Shown in pieces: positions 30,033 through 40,936 of a stretch of DNA of 40,936 nt. This DNA is from Anaerolineae bacterium. Its GTDB lineage: Bacteria > Chloroflexota > Anaerolineae > CG2-30-64-16. Position numbers and translations under genes: made by a program. The stretch is taken from contig JAPKMS010000206.1 in assembly GCA_026645775.1 (NCBI GenBank), positions 1 through 40,936 on the forward strand, in the 5' to 3' direction. Numbering within the stretch: position 1 is the first letter of the stretch; every line of letters starts with the position of its first letter. The notes under the pieces were generated by a model, which saw nothing but the letters and a program-made list of their open reading frames with translations, was not told the origin of the DNA and searched no databases.

Positions 30033-30058
30033 CCGGTATCCAGGATGGGGGATACTGG
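30033..30058. terminator. Hairpin after the GH3 gene, likely end of the glycoside operon
   Basis: CCGGTATCC (30033-30041) pairs with GGATACTGG (30050-30058), nine pairs with one G-U. On the minus strand CTGGTTTGTCC follows directly and a longer T-run comes about 20 bases on. It would separate the GH3 transcript from the promoter of the next unit. Confidence 0.45.
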
Positions 30059-30112
30059 GCAGATCCGACCCGCGATGGTGATGTTCGTCATGAGTCCAGT
30101 CCTTTCACTGAC

Positions 30113-32386
30113 TTAAACTCTCTGAACCTGCGCCAACAGCCCGGCCACGAGATCCTCCGGGTGCACGGGGAGCACGTCTTGCTGCCACATCAGCACGCTC
30201 ACCAGCGGCATGTCGCCCATCATATCCATTATGTCTATGCCGATGCCGCCATCGGCTCCGCCGAACAGCTTGCGGGTGTGTTCTTCCATCTGGGCATAGA
30301 AGGGGCCGAACGCGGCCTTGCCTCGCGGGTCGGCCATCCATTCGCGGATGGTGGATTCCCGGTCGAGGATGCAGGGCAGGTCGAGGGTGGAGTCGAGCTT
30401 GACCGCCAGCGTGTGGCGGATGTCGGCGGCGGAAGCGCCGATCAGGATGTCGAACTCGCCGTCCTCGGTGATCCAACGCCGGTATTCGGGATGCCAGTAG
30501 GCGAAGGCCCGAAAATCCAGCTTGACGGCGACCGACCGGGTTTCACCCGGTTCGAGCGCCACCTTTGCGAACCCTTTCAACTCCTTTTCGGGCCGCACCA
30601 GGCCCGATGCCCGGTCGTGGACATACACCTGGACGATCTCCTTGCCCGCCATGTGGCCCGTGTTGGTGACATCCACTGTCACGGTCAGCCCGTCCACGTC
30701 CCGGAACGTCTGCGCCGAGGCCCTGGGATTGCTGTAGGCAAAGGTGGTGTAGCTTAACCCGTGGCCGAAGGGGAAGAGCACCGGCATCTGCTTGGCGTCG
30801 TAATAGCGGTAGCCGATGAAGAGCCCTTCGCCGTAACGCACCACCCCCGCGCCGCCCGGCCAGTTGAGATGCGCCGGGGTGTCGGCGAGCTTGAGAGGGA
30901 AGGTCTCGGCCAGCTTGCCGCACGGGGTCGCCTGGCCGAAGAGGAGGTCGGCCAGCGCCGCGCCGCCCGCCTGGCCCATCATCCAGCCTTCGAGCACGGC
31001 CGGGACCGCGTCGATCCAGGCGCTCATTGCCACCGGCGCGCCGTTATTGAGCACCACCACGGTCTTCGGCTGGACCTTCGCCACCGCCTGGATCAATGCA
31101 ACCTGCTGAGCGGTCAAGTCGAGATCGGTCCGGTCATACCCCTCGGATTCTTTGTAGGCGGGCAGCGCGAGGATGAGCAGCGCCACGTCCGCGGCCTGTG
31201 CCAGCCCCACGGCCTCGTCCATCAGGTCGGGCCGGAGAGCATCGTCCGCGGGATAACCCTCGGCGTAGGTCAACTCGGCGCCATCAGCACGAGACCGCAG
31301 CTCCTGGAACGGCACGTCCACCCGCGTCGGATTGATGTGCGAGCTGCCGCCGCCCTGGAAGTGCGCGTCCTGCGCAGCGCGGCCGATCACGGCGATCCGC
31401 CGGTGGCCCTGCAACGGCAGCAGATCACCCGCATTCTTGAGCAGGACCATGCCTTCCGCGGCGATCTTGCGCGCCAGTGCGTGGTGCGCGTCCACGTCAA
31501 AGGCGCCGCCCTTCGGGGTCTGCTGCGCCATGAACACGATCCGCAAGATGCGGCGGACCGCTTCATCCAGGGCCGCCTCGGCAACCGCGCCGGCGCGCAC
31601 CGCATCCACGACAGCCTGGACGCGGCGCGCCTGCGGGCCGGGCATCTCCCAATCCAGCCCGCCGCGCAGCGCAGCCACCCGGTCGCGCACCGCGCCCCAG
31701 TCGGAGACCACCAATCCTTCGAAGCCCCATTCGTCCTTGAGGATCTCCGTCAGCAGGGTGTGATGCTCCGAGGCGAAGACGCCGTTCACCTTGTTGTAAG
31801 AGCACATCACCGTCCAGGGCTGGGCCTCCTTGACGGCCCGCTCGAACGCGGGCAGGTAGATCTCGCGCAGGGTCCGTTCGTCCACCTCGGCGCTGATGCT
31901 GAAGCGCTGAAATTCCTGGTTGTTGGCCGCGTAGTGCTTGAGCGAGGTGCCCACGCCCTTTGACTGGACGCCGTTGACGAAGCTGACAGCCAGTTCCCCG
32001 GCCAGGTAGGGATCCTCGGAGAAGTATTCGAAGTTGCGGCCCCCCAGCGGCGAGCGTTTCATGTTGACGCCGGGACCCAGCACGACGTCCACGTTCAGGG
32101 CGATCGCTTCCTCGGCAATCGCCGCACCCAATTGGCCCAGCAGCCCCGCGTCCCAGGTGGACGCGCTGCACGAGGCCGTCGGGAAGCAGGTGGCGGGCAG
32201 GCTCTGCGCGCCCATCATGTGAACATCAGGTTGGCGCCGGATGCCGTGCGGCCCGTCCGCGACGAGCATGGCGGGCACACCCAGGCGCTCCACCGGGGTG
32301 GTCGTCCACGCGCTGGCGCCGATGGACAGCGCAGCCTTCTCTTCGAGCGTCATGCGGGCGATGATGGATTGGATGTCGGCGTTCAT
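30113..32386 (-). CDS. Glycoside hydrolase family 3 beta-glucosidase-like enzyme
   Basis: The 757-residue product has the GH3 N-terminal barrel with MLVADGPHGIRRQ, KRSPLGGRNFEYFSEDPYL, SLKHYAANNQE and the nucleophile loop GLVVSDWGAVRD. The alpha/beta sandwich (RRIAVIGRAA) and a fibronectin III-like C-terminal domain (KEIVQVYVHD) follow. A further 80-residue tail resembles those of intracellular GH3 enzymes. No signal peptide is visible, so it is probably cytoplasmic and acts on imported oligosaccharides. Beta-glucosidase is the most common activity, but beta-xylosidase or others are possible. It is the last gene of the transporter-glycosidase unit. Confidence 0.88.
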   Translation of the reverse strand: MNADIQSIIARMTLEEKAALSIGASAWTTTPVERLGVPAMLVADGPHGIRRQPDVHMMGAQSLPATCFPTASCSASTWDAGLLGQLGAAIAEEAIALNVDVVLGPGVNMKRSPLGGRNFEYFSEDPYLAGELAVSFVNGVQSKGVGTSLKHYAANNQEFQRFSISAEVDERTLREIYLPAFERAVKEAQPWTVMCSYNKVNGVFASEHHTLLTEILKDEWGFEGLVVSDWGAVRDRVAALRGGLDWEMPGPQARRVQAVVDAVRAGAVAEAALDEAVRRILRIVFMAQQTPKGGAFDVDAHHALARKIAAEGMVLLKNAGDLLPLQGHRRIAVIGRAAQDAHFQGGGSSHINPTRVDVPFQELRSRADGAELTYAEGYPADDALRPDLMDEAVGLAQAADVALLILALPAYKESEGYDRTDLDLTAQQVALIQAVAKVQPKTVVVLNNGAPVAMSAWIDAVPAVLEGWMMGQAGGAALADLLFGQATPCGKLAETFPLKLADTPAHLNWPGGAGVVRYGEGLFIGYRYYDAKQMPVLFPFGHGLSYTTFAYSNPRASAQTFRDVDGLTVTVDVTNTGHMAGKEIVQVYVHDRASGLVRPEKELKGFAKVALEPGETRSVAVKLDFRAFAYWHPEYRRWITEDGEFDILIGASAADIRHTLAVKLDSTLDLPCILDRESTIREWMADPRGKAAFGPFYAQMEEHTRKLFGGADGGIGIDIMDMMGDMPLVSVLMWQQDVLPVHPEDLVAGLLAQVQRV

Positions 32387-32407
32387 GGTATTCCTTCTCT
32401 TTCATTA

Positions 32408-32438
32408 TGTGCCAGGCACTTGCGAAATGCCTGGCACA
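32408..32438. repeat. REP-like palindrome, copy 1 (between GH2 and GH3 genes)
   Basis: TGTGCCAGGCA (32408-32418) and TGCCTGGCACA (32428-32438) form an 11-base perfect stem around CTTGCGAAA. Nearly the same element occurs at 37640-37672, so it is a dispersed palindromic repeat. It may also affect mRNA stability between the two glycosidase genes. Confidence 0.8.
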
Positions 32439-32453
32439 TGGACTGCGTAAATC

Positions 32454-34949
32454 TCAATACGTATTGTAGACAGAGCGTACCTTAAGCGCCGCCTGGGCCG
32501 CGGCTAAATCCCAGCCGGCGGGCAGGGGACAGGAGAGCGTCGCGGGCCGTCCGGCCGGCAGGTCGAAATAGTTGTCGCTGAAGACCCCGTCGGCGCCGGC
32601 CAGGCTGACCTCCACCAGGCGGGCCAGGGAGCGCGCCGCCAGCTCGATGACAAGCCGGCCGTCCGCCAGCGTCACATCGGCCTCGATCTGCGGATCGGCC
32701 AGCCGGAGGTGCTTGGTGGGGGCGAAGAACGCGGTCTGCACAGCCAGGCGGCGCTCGCCCTGCCACAGCTCGGCCACGAAGACCAGCTCCCGCCGGCTGT
32801 CGTCGTCCAGATAGCGGGCGAAGTCGAGCGCTTCGACGGCCGCCACGCCCTGCGGCGGCACGGCCACGGCCTTCTCGCCCGCGGCCAACACCCCCCCGTC
32901 CAGGGTCGTCAGCGTCCAGCGCACGACGCCCTGCCACGCTTCGCGCAGGTCGCTGCTGACGGAGATGGACTGGCACGGCGGCGCGTCCTCGATGGAGAGC
33001 AGCACGGGCGCATAGAAGCGGCGGGCGGCGTAATGCAACGCCTTCCAGCGGCCGAAGTAGTCCAGGCTGGACCACGAGGCGACCGGCCAGCAGTCGTTCA
33101 ACTGCCAGTAGAGCGTGCCCGCGACGCGGTCGGTGTGCCGGCGCCAGTGCTCCACCCCGTAGCGGATCCCTTCGGCCTGCAGGACCAGGCTCAGATACAC
33201 CAGCGACTCGAAATCCTTGGGCAGGCGGAACGTCTCCAGCATCTGCGCCACCATCAGCGCGTTGCCGCTGGCGTTCTTCTGGTGCTGCTCCATGATGTAG
33301 GAGGTCATGTTCCAGTCGGGCTCCGCCGCGTAGGTGCGGATGGTCTCCAGCGGCGGCAGCGCCTGGAAGCCGAACTCGCTCATGAAGCGTGGGTACTGGC
33401 CGCGGTAGGCGGTGAACGGCTTGCGGCCATGCCAGACATCCCAGTAATGCGCGTCGCCCTGAATCTGGCCGTTCGGGTTATCGAATGGCGCATCCGAAGA
33501 GGGCGAGCTGGGCCAATAAGCGTGATCGGGGTCCTCGGCCGCGCACCACGCCGGCAGCGTGCGGTGGAAGAAACGATCGTAGGCGGCCTTCAAGTCCTGT
33601 AACTCCGGCCCCTTCCAGCCCCACTCGGCCCACCCCTGCTCCATCTCGTTGTTGCCGCACCACAGCGCCAGGCAGGCGCGATGCCGCAGCCGACGGATGT
33701 TCTCGGCCACCTCGACGCGCACGTTCTCGACGAAATCCGGCTCATCGAGCGGATAGATGCTACACGAAAAGATGAAGTCCTGCCAGATCAGGATGCCGTA
33801 GCGGTCGCACAGATCGTAGAAGCGCTCGTCCTCGTAGAAGCCGCCGCCCCAGACGCGCAGCATGTTCTGGTGCGTCTCGGCCGCGGCGCGGATCAGACCC
33901 TCCAGGGCCGCCTCGGTCAGCCGCGTGGGGAAGGAGTCGGCCGGGATCCAGTCGGCGCCTTTGGCGAAGATCCGCACGCCGTTGACCACAAACTCGAACG
34001 ACCGGCCCCATGCGTCCGGCGCCTGCCGCAGCTCGACCGTGCGCAGGCCGATCCGGTACGAGGCTGAGGCTAAGGTTGAGGCTAAGGTTGAGGCCGAGGC
34101 GCGATCCTCGTCCTTAGCCTTAACCTCAACCTTAACCTCATACAACGGCTGCGCGCCGTAGCCATTGGGCCACCAGAGCTGCGGATTCGCGATGGGGATC
34201 GTCAGGCGCGCGCGGCCATCAGCCACCGGCGCCTCGGCTGTGACGACGCCGCCATCGGGCGCCACGATGCTCACGACCATCGCCAAGCGTGCAACCTCAG
34301 CCTTAACCTCAACCTCCACCTCAGCCTTAACCTCAACCTCGACCTTCCCGCCGTCGTGGCGCTGCCGCACGTGAACGTCCGCCAGCCGCGCCGCGCTGAA
34401 CGCCTCCAGCCGGATATCCCGCCAGATGCCGACCGGCGGGAGCTGCGGGCCCCAATCCCAGCCAAAGTGGCAGGGCGCCTTGCGGACGTGCGGGCCGCCC
34501 GCGATGGCCTGTGAGACGCCGGGCAGGGGACGGGCGGCCTGTTTCTCGGCCGCATGCCGCACGACGGACGCAAACTCAATCTGCAACTCGTTCCCCTTGG
34601 CCTGGAGCAGCGGCTTCACATCCCAGCGATACTGCCGGAACATGTTCGCTGCGCGGCCCAGCTCGCGGCCGTTCAGGCTGACGGTCGCCAGGGTGTCGAG
34701 CCCGTCGCAGACCAGCCAGATGTGCGGCTGCGCCAGAAGTTCGGGCGTGACGGCGAACGCGCGGCGGTATTCCCAATCCGCCTCGGCCACCCATGCCACG
34801 CGGCGCTCGTTGTCGCCCACGAACGGGTCGGGGATGCGGCCCAGGGCCAACAGGTCGGTGTGCGCGCCGCCAGGGACGGTGGCCGGCAGCCATTCCGAGG
34901 TTCCAGCCTGGCGAAACTGCCAGGCGCCTGTCAAAGATTGTGTGTGCAT
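32454..34949 (-). CDS. Glycoside hydrolase family 2 beta-mannosidase-like enzyme
   Basis: The 831-residue product has the GH2 layout: a sugar-binding N-terminal domain with VPGGAHTDLLALGRIPDPF and HFGWDWGPQLPPVGIWRDI, an Ig-like middle domain, and the barrel with FAKGADWIPADSFP, MLRVWGGGFYEDERFYDLCD, the acid/base Glu in LWCGNNEMEQGW and the nucleophile Glu in FMSEFGFQALPP. These are typical of beta-mannosidases. The middle domain carries two lysine/valine/glutamate or serine/threonine-rich stretches encoded by microsatellite DNA (34060-34140, 34292-34346). No signal peptide. GAGGAA precedes the ATG. Beta-mannosidase fits best, though close GH2 subgroups cannot be excluded. Confidence 0.9.
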   Translation of the reverse strand: MHTQSLTGAWQFRQAGTSEWLPATVPGGAHTDLLALGRIPDPFVGDNERRVAWVAEADWEYRRAFAVTPELLAQPHIWLVCDGLDTLATVSLNGRELGRAANMFRQYRWDVKPLLQAKGNELQIEFASVVRHAAEKQAARPLPGVSQAIAGGPHVRKAPCHFGWDWGPQLPPVGIWRDIRLEAFSAARLADVHVRQRHDGGKVEVEVKAEVEVEVKAEVARLAMVVSIVAPDGGVVTAEAPVADGRARLTIPIANPQLWWPNGYGAQPLYEVKVEVKAKDEDRASASTLASTLASASYRIGLRTVELRQAPDAWGRSFEFVVNGVRIFAKGADWIPADSFPTRLTEAALEGLIRAAAETHQNMLRVWGGGFYEDERFYDLCDRYGILIWQDFIFSCSIYPLDEPDFVENVRVEVAENIRRLRHRACLALWCGNNEMEQGWAEWGWKGPELQDLKAAYDRFFHRTLPAWCAAEDPDHAYWPSSPSSDAPFDNPNGQIQGDAHYWDVWHGRKPFTAYRGQYPRFMSEFGFQALPPLETIRTYAAEPDWNMTSYIMEQHQKNASGNALMVAQMLETFRLPKDFESLVYLSLVLQAEGIRYGVEHWRRHTDRVAGTLYWQLNDCWPVASWSSLDYFGRWKALHYAARRFYAPVLLSIEDAPPCQSISVSSDLREAWQGVVRWTLTTLDGGVLAAGEKAVAVPPQGVAAVEALDFARYLDDDSRRELVFVAELWQGERRLAVQTAFFAPTKHLRLADPQIEADVTLADGRLVIELAARSLARLVEVSLAGADGVFSDNYFDLPAGRPATLSCPLPAGWDLAAAQAALKVRSVYNTY
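34060..34140. repeat. In-frame hexamer microsatellite forming an inverted repeat, GH2 gene
   Basis: On the plus strand, 34060-34100 is made of GAGGCT/AAGGTT-type hexamers. 34112-34140 is made of the complementary TTAGCC/TTAACC/TCAACC hexamers. The two halves can fold on each other around a short spacer. It encodes EVKVEVKAKDEDRA followed by SASTLASTLASAS. Unit length six keeps the frame. Confidence 0.85.
34292..34346. repeat. 24-base tandem duplication of the same hexamers, GH2 gene
   Basis: Two 24-base copies (34298-34321 and 34322-34345) differ at one base, C versus G. Each is itself built of AACCTC/AGCCTT hexamers. It encodes KVEVEVKAEVEVEVKAEV. It is the same repeat type as at 34060-34140, in the orientation of that repeat's second half. 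Confidence 0.85.
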
Positions 34950-34968
34950 ACGGTGCTTTCCTCTGAAC

Positions 34969-35809
34969 TCACTTTTTTCTCCAGACAGTCTGCAAGGCCC
35001 GATAGTCCAGGAGCGTGATACCTTCCTCCCGGATGAGGTCTTTGGCCTGCTGCGACGTCAGAAAGTCGTAATCCGCCTGGCGGATATGGGCGCCGCCAGG
35101 CTCAATCGCCCGCAATTCAGGTGTGTCCAGGCCCGGGTGCACCGCCCACTCGCTCAGGCCAACGGGCAGCGTGCGCAGGAGCCCGGCATAGCGGGCGGCT
35201 TTGTTGACCGGGTCAAGGAGGTAGCTGTCCAGGACGTCGTGATCGTTGGTGGGGAAGCCCTGGCCTTGCAGCGCCTCGATGATGGATCGGTTAAAAACCC
35301 GGAGCGCCAGCCCGTATTCGCGCGCCAGCCTGAACATCACCGCGAAGATATCCGGCCGACCAGCGATCCGCAGCGAATGCCAGTCCAGGTGCGTCGGGCG
35401 CAGCCCTGCCGCCAGCACAACCTCGATCTGCGCCCGGAATTCCAGCTCCAGTTGGTCGAGCCTGACCTGGGCCAGGAATTCCCCCATGTGCTCGAAGTCG
35501 TAGAAGTATCCCACAGCATCAACCAGGGAGGGGATCTTTTCACCGGCGGTGACGGGTTGCCAGCGGTTATGCACCGAATCGGAGATAGCGGTGAGGTGGA
35601 CGCCGAAGGGGGTCTCGGGATGGGCGGCGAGGAACTGCGCGGCAGACGCCATCCGGGGGCACGGGATCATCAGGCTGGTGGAGAGGACGATCCCAGCCTG
35701 CAGCGTGCCGATGATGGCCTCATTTACAGCGTGGCACATCCCGAAATCGTCGGCGTTGACAATCAAGAGGCGAGCATCGGCCGGATACCCCAGCAACCGG
35801 TTCGTCTGG

Positions 35810-35838
<29 letters not shown>
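34969..35838 (-). CDS. ChbG/YdjC-family carbohydrate deacetylase
   Basis: The 289-residue product has the family metal site [15 protein letters not shown] near the N-terminus, then GVHLTAIS and [12 protein letters not shown] with further His ligands. ChbG removes an acetyl group from chito-oligosaccharides; relatives act on other acetylated sugars. Its place between the transporter and GH2/GH3 genes suggests it trims acetyl groups from imported oligosaccharides, for instance acetylated mannan pieces, which is inference. The start at 35838 overlaps the ATPase gene by 29 bases; an ATG five codons upstream is also possible and neither has a clear ribosome site. Confidence 0.8.
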
Positions 35839-36611
<773 letters not shown>

Positions 36612-36622
<11 letters not shown>

Positions 36623-37622
36623 GTGCGTAAGCCTCCCTCAAGACCTGTTCCGCCAGGATGCAGCGGTACGCCCGGCCATTCCCCACCGCATAGAGCGGGA
36701 CAGCGGTCACCTTGCACTCCGCCCGAACATATTTGCAGCGCTCGGCGAACCGGCAGCCGGCCGGCGGCTTCTTCAAGTTCGGCGGCACCCCAGGGATAGC
36801 CGCCAATTTGACATCCCGCAAGCCTGCTTCAGGCACAATGATCGAGCCCATCAGCCCCTTGGAATAGGGATGCAGCGGATCGAAGACGGCCTCCCTGGCC
36901 GCGGCCTGCTCCACGATCTGCCCGGCGTACATGACCATGATGTCGTCGGTGACGTTGTAAAGCAGGGGGAGCTCGTGGGTGATAAAGATCATGGCTTTGA
37001 TGAAGCCGGTATCCATCAAACTTCTGAGCATCTTGATGACCATCTTCTGCGAGGTGACGTCGAGCGCGGAGGAAGGCTCGTCGGCGATCAGCACCTTGGG
37101 CCGCAGGATCACCGACACAGCGATCACGGTGCGCTGCTTCATGCCGCCGGACAGCTCCACCGGATACTTTTGCAGCACTTCGGGGGGCAGCCCCAGGATT
37201 TCAAAACTTGCCCTGGCCAGATCATAGATAAATTTCTTGTTCTCGGTCGGATCGTGCGCCAGGATCACATCTTCGATGAAGTTGATGATCTTCCGGGTGG
37301 GGTTGAGCGCGTTCATTGCGGCCTGGGGGATGTAGGCAATCTCCGTCCCCAGGACGGACTTGCGCACGTCATCCGGCTTCATGCCCGAGATAACCTTGCC
37401 GTCAATGATGATCTCGCCGCTGGTGTAGTACAGGGGCGGAAAATAGTAGCCCATCAGGCTGAGGGCCAGGGTGGACTTGCCGCAGCCGGATTCGCCTGCA
37501 ATGCCCAGCGATTTTCCCTCTTCAACCTTCAGTGAGACATGGTCAACCGCGTAGACATCTTCCCGGAACCGGGTGATATATTTGGTGGTCAGGTCTTTGA
37601 CCTCGAGTACAACGTTTGCCAT
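36612..37622 (-). CDS. Opp/Dpp-type ABC transporter ATPase (OppD-like)
   Basis: The 336-residue ATPase has Walker [10 protein letters not shown], signature LSGGMKQR, Walker [13 protein letters not shown] and the switch segment FITHELPLL. The C-terminal extension of about 70 residues contains [14 protein letters not shown], the cysteine pattern of the oligopeptide-transporter ATPase domain, which can hold an Fe-S cluster. The ATG at 37622 has GGAG 11 bases upstream. A REP-like palindrome separates it from the permease gene. Confidence 0.9.
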
Positions 37623-37639
37623 ATCAATCACACTCCGTT

Positions 37640-37672
37640 ACGTGTCAGGCACTTGCGAAGTGCCTGGCACGT
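37640..37672. repeat. REP-like palindrome, copy 2 (between permease and ATPase genes)
   Basis: ACGTGTCAGGCACTT (37640-37654) and AAGTGCCTGGCACGT (37658-37672) pair along 15 bases with one G-T, around GCG. It is the same family as the element at 32408-32438 and lies in the same operon. Confidence 0.8.
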
Positions 37673-37681
37673 GGCGCGCGT

Positions 37682-38935
<1,254 letters not shown>

Positions 38936-38980
38936 AATGTCTCTCCTCCGAGAGGGCCTCTCTCTGGAGAAAATCTCTCC

Positions 38981-39985
38981 TCAGTCGGCCTGGGTTGCTT
39001 TGATGCGCGGGTCAATAAAGCCGTACAGGATCTCGATAATGAAATTGGCCAGCAACGCCATGATCGTGATGATCAGCGTCGCGAAGGAGATGAGCGGATA
39101 GTCCCTGCCCATGACCGCACTCAGCATGATCGTGCCGAGTCCCGGATAACTGAAGACGATCTCCGCGATGAGCGCGCCGCCGACCATCGTGCCGATCGCG
39201 AGGGCCAGGCCGGTGATCTGGGGCAGCATGGCGTTCCGGAATACGTAGCCGACGATCTTGCGATCCTTGATGCCCATGAAGCGACTGTATTTAACGTAGT
39301 CCGCATTCAGCTCGTAGATCGACATGGAACGCATGCCGATCGCCTGGCCGCCAATCGCAATAAGAACGAGCGACCAAAAAGGCAATTGGTAGTGGACGAT
39401 CGCGGACCAGAGAAATTTCGGCGTGAAACTCGGGATCAGGTCAAAGCCATAGCCGCCCGAAGTCGGGAACCATTTCGCGCCCACCCCGAAAATAACCAGG
39501 AGGAAGATGGCCATACCGAAAGCCGGGAAGTTGCTGACAAAGATGGCCACCGGCATGAGGACTTTGTCGAAGCCGCCCCTGATGTAGGCGGCCAGCGCAC
39601 CGAGCATGTTCCCGATGATCCAGCCGACGATAATCGCCGGAAACTGCAGCACAACGGTCCACCAGATGGCGGAGCCAACTACGCTGGTGACGGTGCGGGG
39701 ATACTGGCTGAACGAGAAACCGAAATTGCCCTGCAGGGCATTTCTGACATAGAGGAAAAACTGTTCGAGCAAAGGCTTGTCGGTGCCAAAGAGCTCGGTG
39801 TACTGCTGGTAAATCGCCTGGACGCCGCTGGAGTTGCTCATGCCCTGAGCCTGCCTTGCGACGATGGCGGCCACAGGGTCGCCCGGCATGAGGCGCGGCA
39901 AGATGAAATTGAGCAAGAAGGCGAAAACGAAGGTGATTGCGAACCAACCCAGTTTGTTGAGGAAATACTTCCGGTACCCTTTCAA
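38981..39985 (-). CDS. Opp/Dpp-type ABC transporter permease (OppB-like)
   Basis: The 334-residue protein opens with a transmembrane helix ([24 protein letters not shown]), the hallmark of OppB/DppB. Several further helices follow, and the ATPase-contact loop [28 protein letters not shown]. The start is a TTG at 39985 with AGGAGGTG six bases upstream, the only good ribosome site there. It forms the membrane channel with the OppC-like permease. Confidence 0.9.
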   Translation of the reverse strand: MKGYRKYFLNKLGWFAITFVFAFLLNFILPRLMPGDPVAAIVARQAQGMSNSSGVQAIYQQYTELFGTDKPLLEQFFLYVRNALQGNFGFSFSQYPRTVTSVVGSAIWWTVVLQFPAIIVGWIIGNMLGALAAYIRGGFDKVLMPVAIFVSNFPAFGMAIFLLVIFGVGAKWFPTSGGYGFDLIPSFTPKFLWSAIVHYQLPFWSLVLIAIGGQAIGMRSMSIYELNADYVKYSRFMGIKDRKIVGYVFRNAMLPQITGLALAIGTMVGGALIAEIVFSYPGLGTIMLSAVMGRDYPLISFATLIITIMALLANFIIEILYGFIDPRIKATQAD

Positions 39986-40013
39986 CGCAACACCTCCTGA
40001 GGATGCTTGGATG

Positions 40014-40048
40014 GAGCTTTTCGGGCAGCGCGGCTGCCCGAAAAGCTC
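40014..40048. terminator. Perfect 16-base hairpin between binding-protein and permease genes
   Basis: GAGCTTTTCGGGCAGC (40014-40029) and GCTGCCCGAAAAGCTC (40033-40048) pair fully around GCG. In the spacer after the substrate-binding-protein gene such a hairpin usually limits read-through or protects the upstream mRNA, giving more binding protein than permease. Confidence 0.65.
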
Positions 40049-40060
40049 GATTTCGGTGAC

Positions 40061-40089
40061 TCCCCTCTCCCGCCGTGCGGGAGAGGGGA
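40061..40089. repeat. Second hairpin, dispersed CCCTCTCCC-type palindrome
   Basis: TCCCCTCTCCCG (40061-40072) pairs with CGGGAGAGGGGA (40078-40089), 12 perfect pairs with a five-base loop, just after the binding-protein stop. This type of palindrome is common as a dispersed repeat in bacteria (from memory), and may add to the termination effect. Confidence 0.65.
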
Positions 40090-40104
40090 CAGGGGGGTGA
40101 GGGT

Positions 40105-40936
<832 letters not shown>

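Noticed and set aside
32455-32466. Perfect 12-base palindrome CAATACGTATTG at the end of the GH2 gene
   Set aside because: It covers the last codons and the stop and has no partner element; chance is sufficient explanation.

Overview
The window is GC-rich, bacterial in style, and carries an almost complete tetrahydromethanopterin (H4MPT) and methanofuran one-carbon system, flanked by ordinary catabolic genes. The flanking genes (beta-propeller lactonase, SCO1-like protein, DinB-like fragment, Opp-type sugar/peptide transporter with GH2 and GH3 enzymes, ChbG/YdjC deacetylase) and good sigma70-type promoters point to a bacterium. Chloroflexota (Anaerolineae-like) is my best guess, but this is an impression from gene style and not a measured placement.

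Layout. (1) 1-3.3 kb, plus strand: two gene fragments, a lactonase, an alkaline-phosphatase-superfamily phosphodiesterase and a SCO1/SenC protein. (2) 3.4-27.6 kb: the C1 island. One minus-strand unit (8880 to 3392) holds two COG1665-like nucleotidyltransferases, a flavoprotein, a dihydropteroate-synthase-like protein, a DUF447 protein and beta-RFAP synthase. MfnB is read the other way from an overlapping promoter pair. A second minus-strand unit (12599 to 9750) holds MfnD-, MfnF- and MfnE-like enzymes, with a HisA-like gene facing away from it. A third, about 13 kb long (26343 to 13346), runs mtdB, a zinc ribbon, DUF1464, an ATP-grasp protein, fwdD, fhcB, fhcA, ftr, fhcC, mch, a RimK-like ligase, a CitG-like protein, an HPPK-FolE2/MptA fusion and a PTPS. 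Most neighbours in these units share ATGA/GTGA-type stop-start overlaps. A second mch copy is divergent from mtdB. (3) 27.7-30.1 kb: a 515-residue protein that I tentatively place in archaeal family DUF2193, behind a glutaredoxin-like protein without its CxxC, both downstream of a strong promoter and a roughly 330-nt, heavily structured leader. (4) 30.1-40.9 kb, minus strand: a beta-glycoside uptake and breakdown locus (Opp-type transporter, ChbG/YdjC deacetylase, GH2 beta-mannosidase, GH3 beta-glucosidase).

How it fits together. FolE2/MptA, PTPS and HPPK can make the pterin; beta-RFAP synthase and the DHPS-like protein can join it to the ribosylaniline part; MfnB, MfnE, MfnF and an MfnD-like ligase make the furan cofactor. 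MtdB, Mch, Ftr and FhcABC/FwdD then carry C1 units from methylene-H4MPT to formyl-methanofuran and on to formate or CO2. Formaldehyde-activating enzyme (Fae) is not in the window, so the entry point is not visible.

Most notable: FhcB keeps all four Fe-S cysteines and the metal-ligand cysteine of archaeal formylmethanofuran dehydrogenase and sits beside an FwdD gene, suggesting a redox-active enzyme and not only a hydrolase. Also notable are the structured leader of the DUF2193-like operon, an in-frame repeat insertion in the MfnE-like kinase, in-frame microsatellites in the GH2 gene, and the HPPK-FolE2 fusion next to a CExxHGH-type PTPS.
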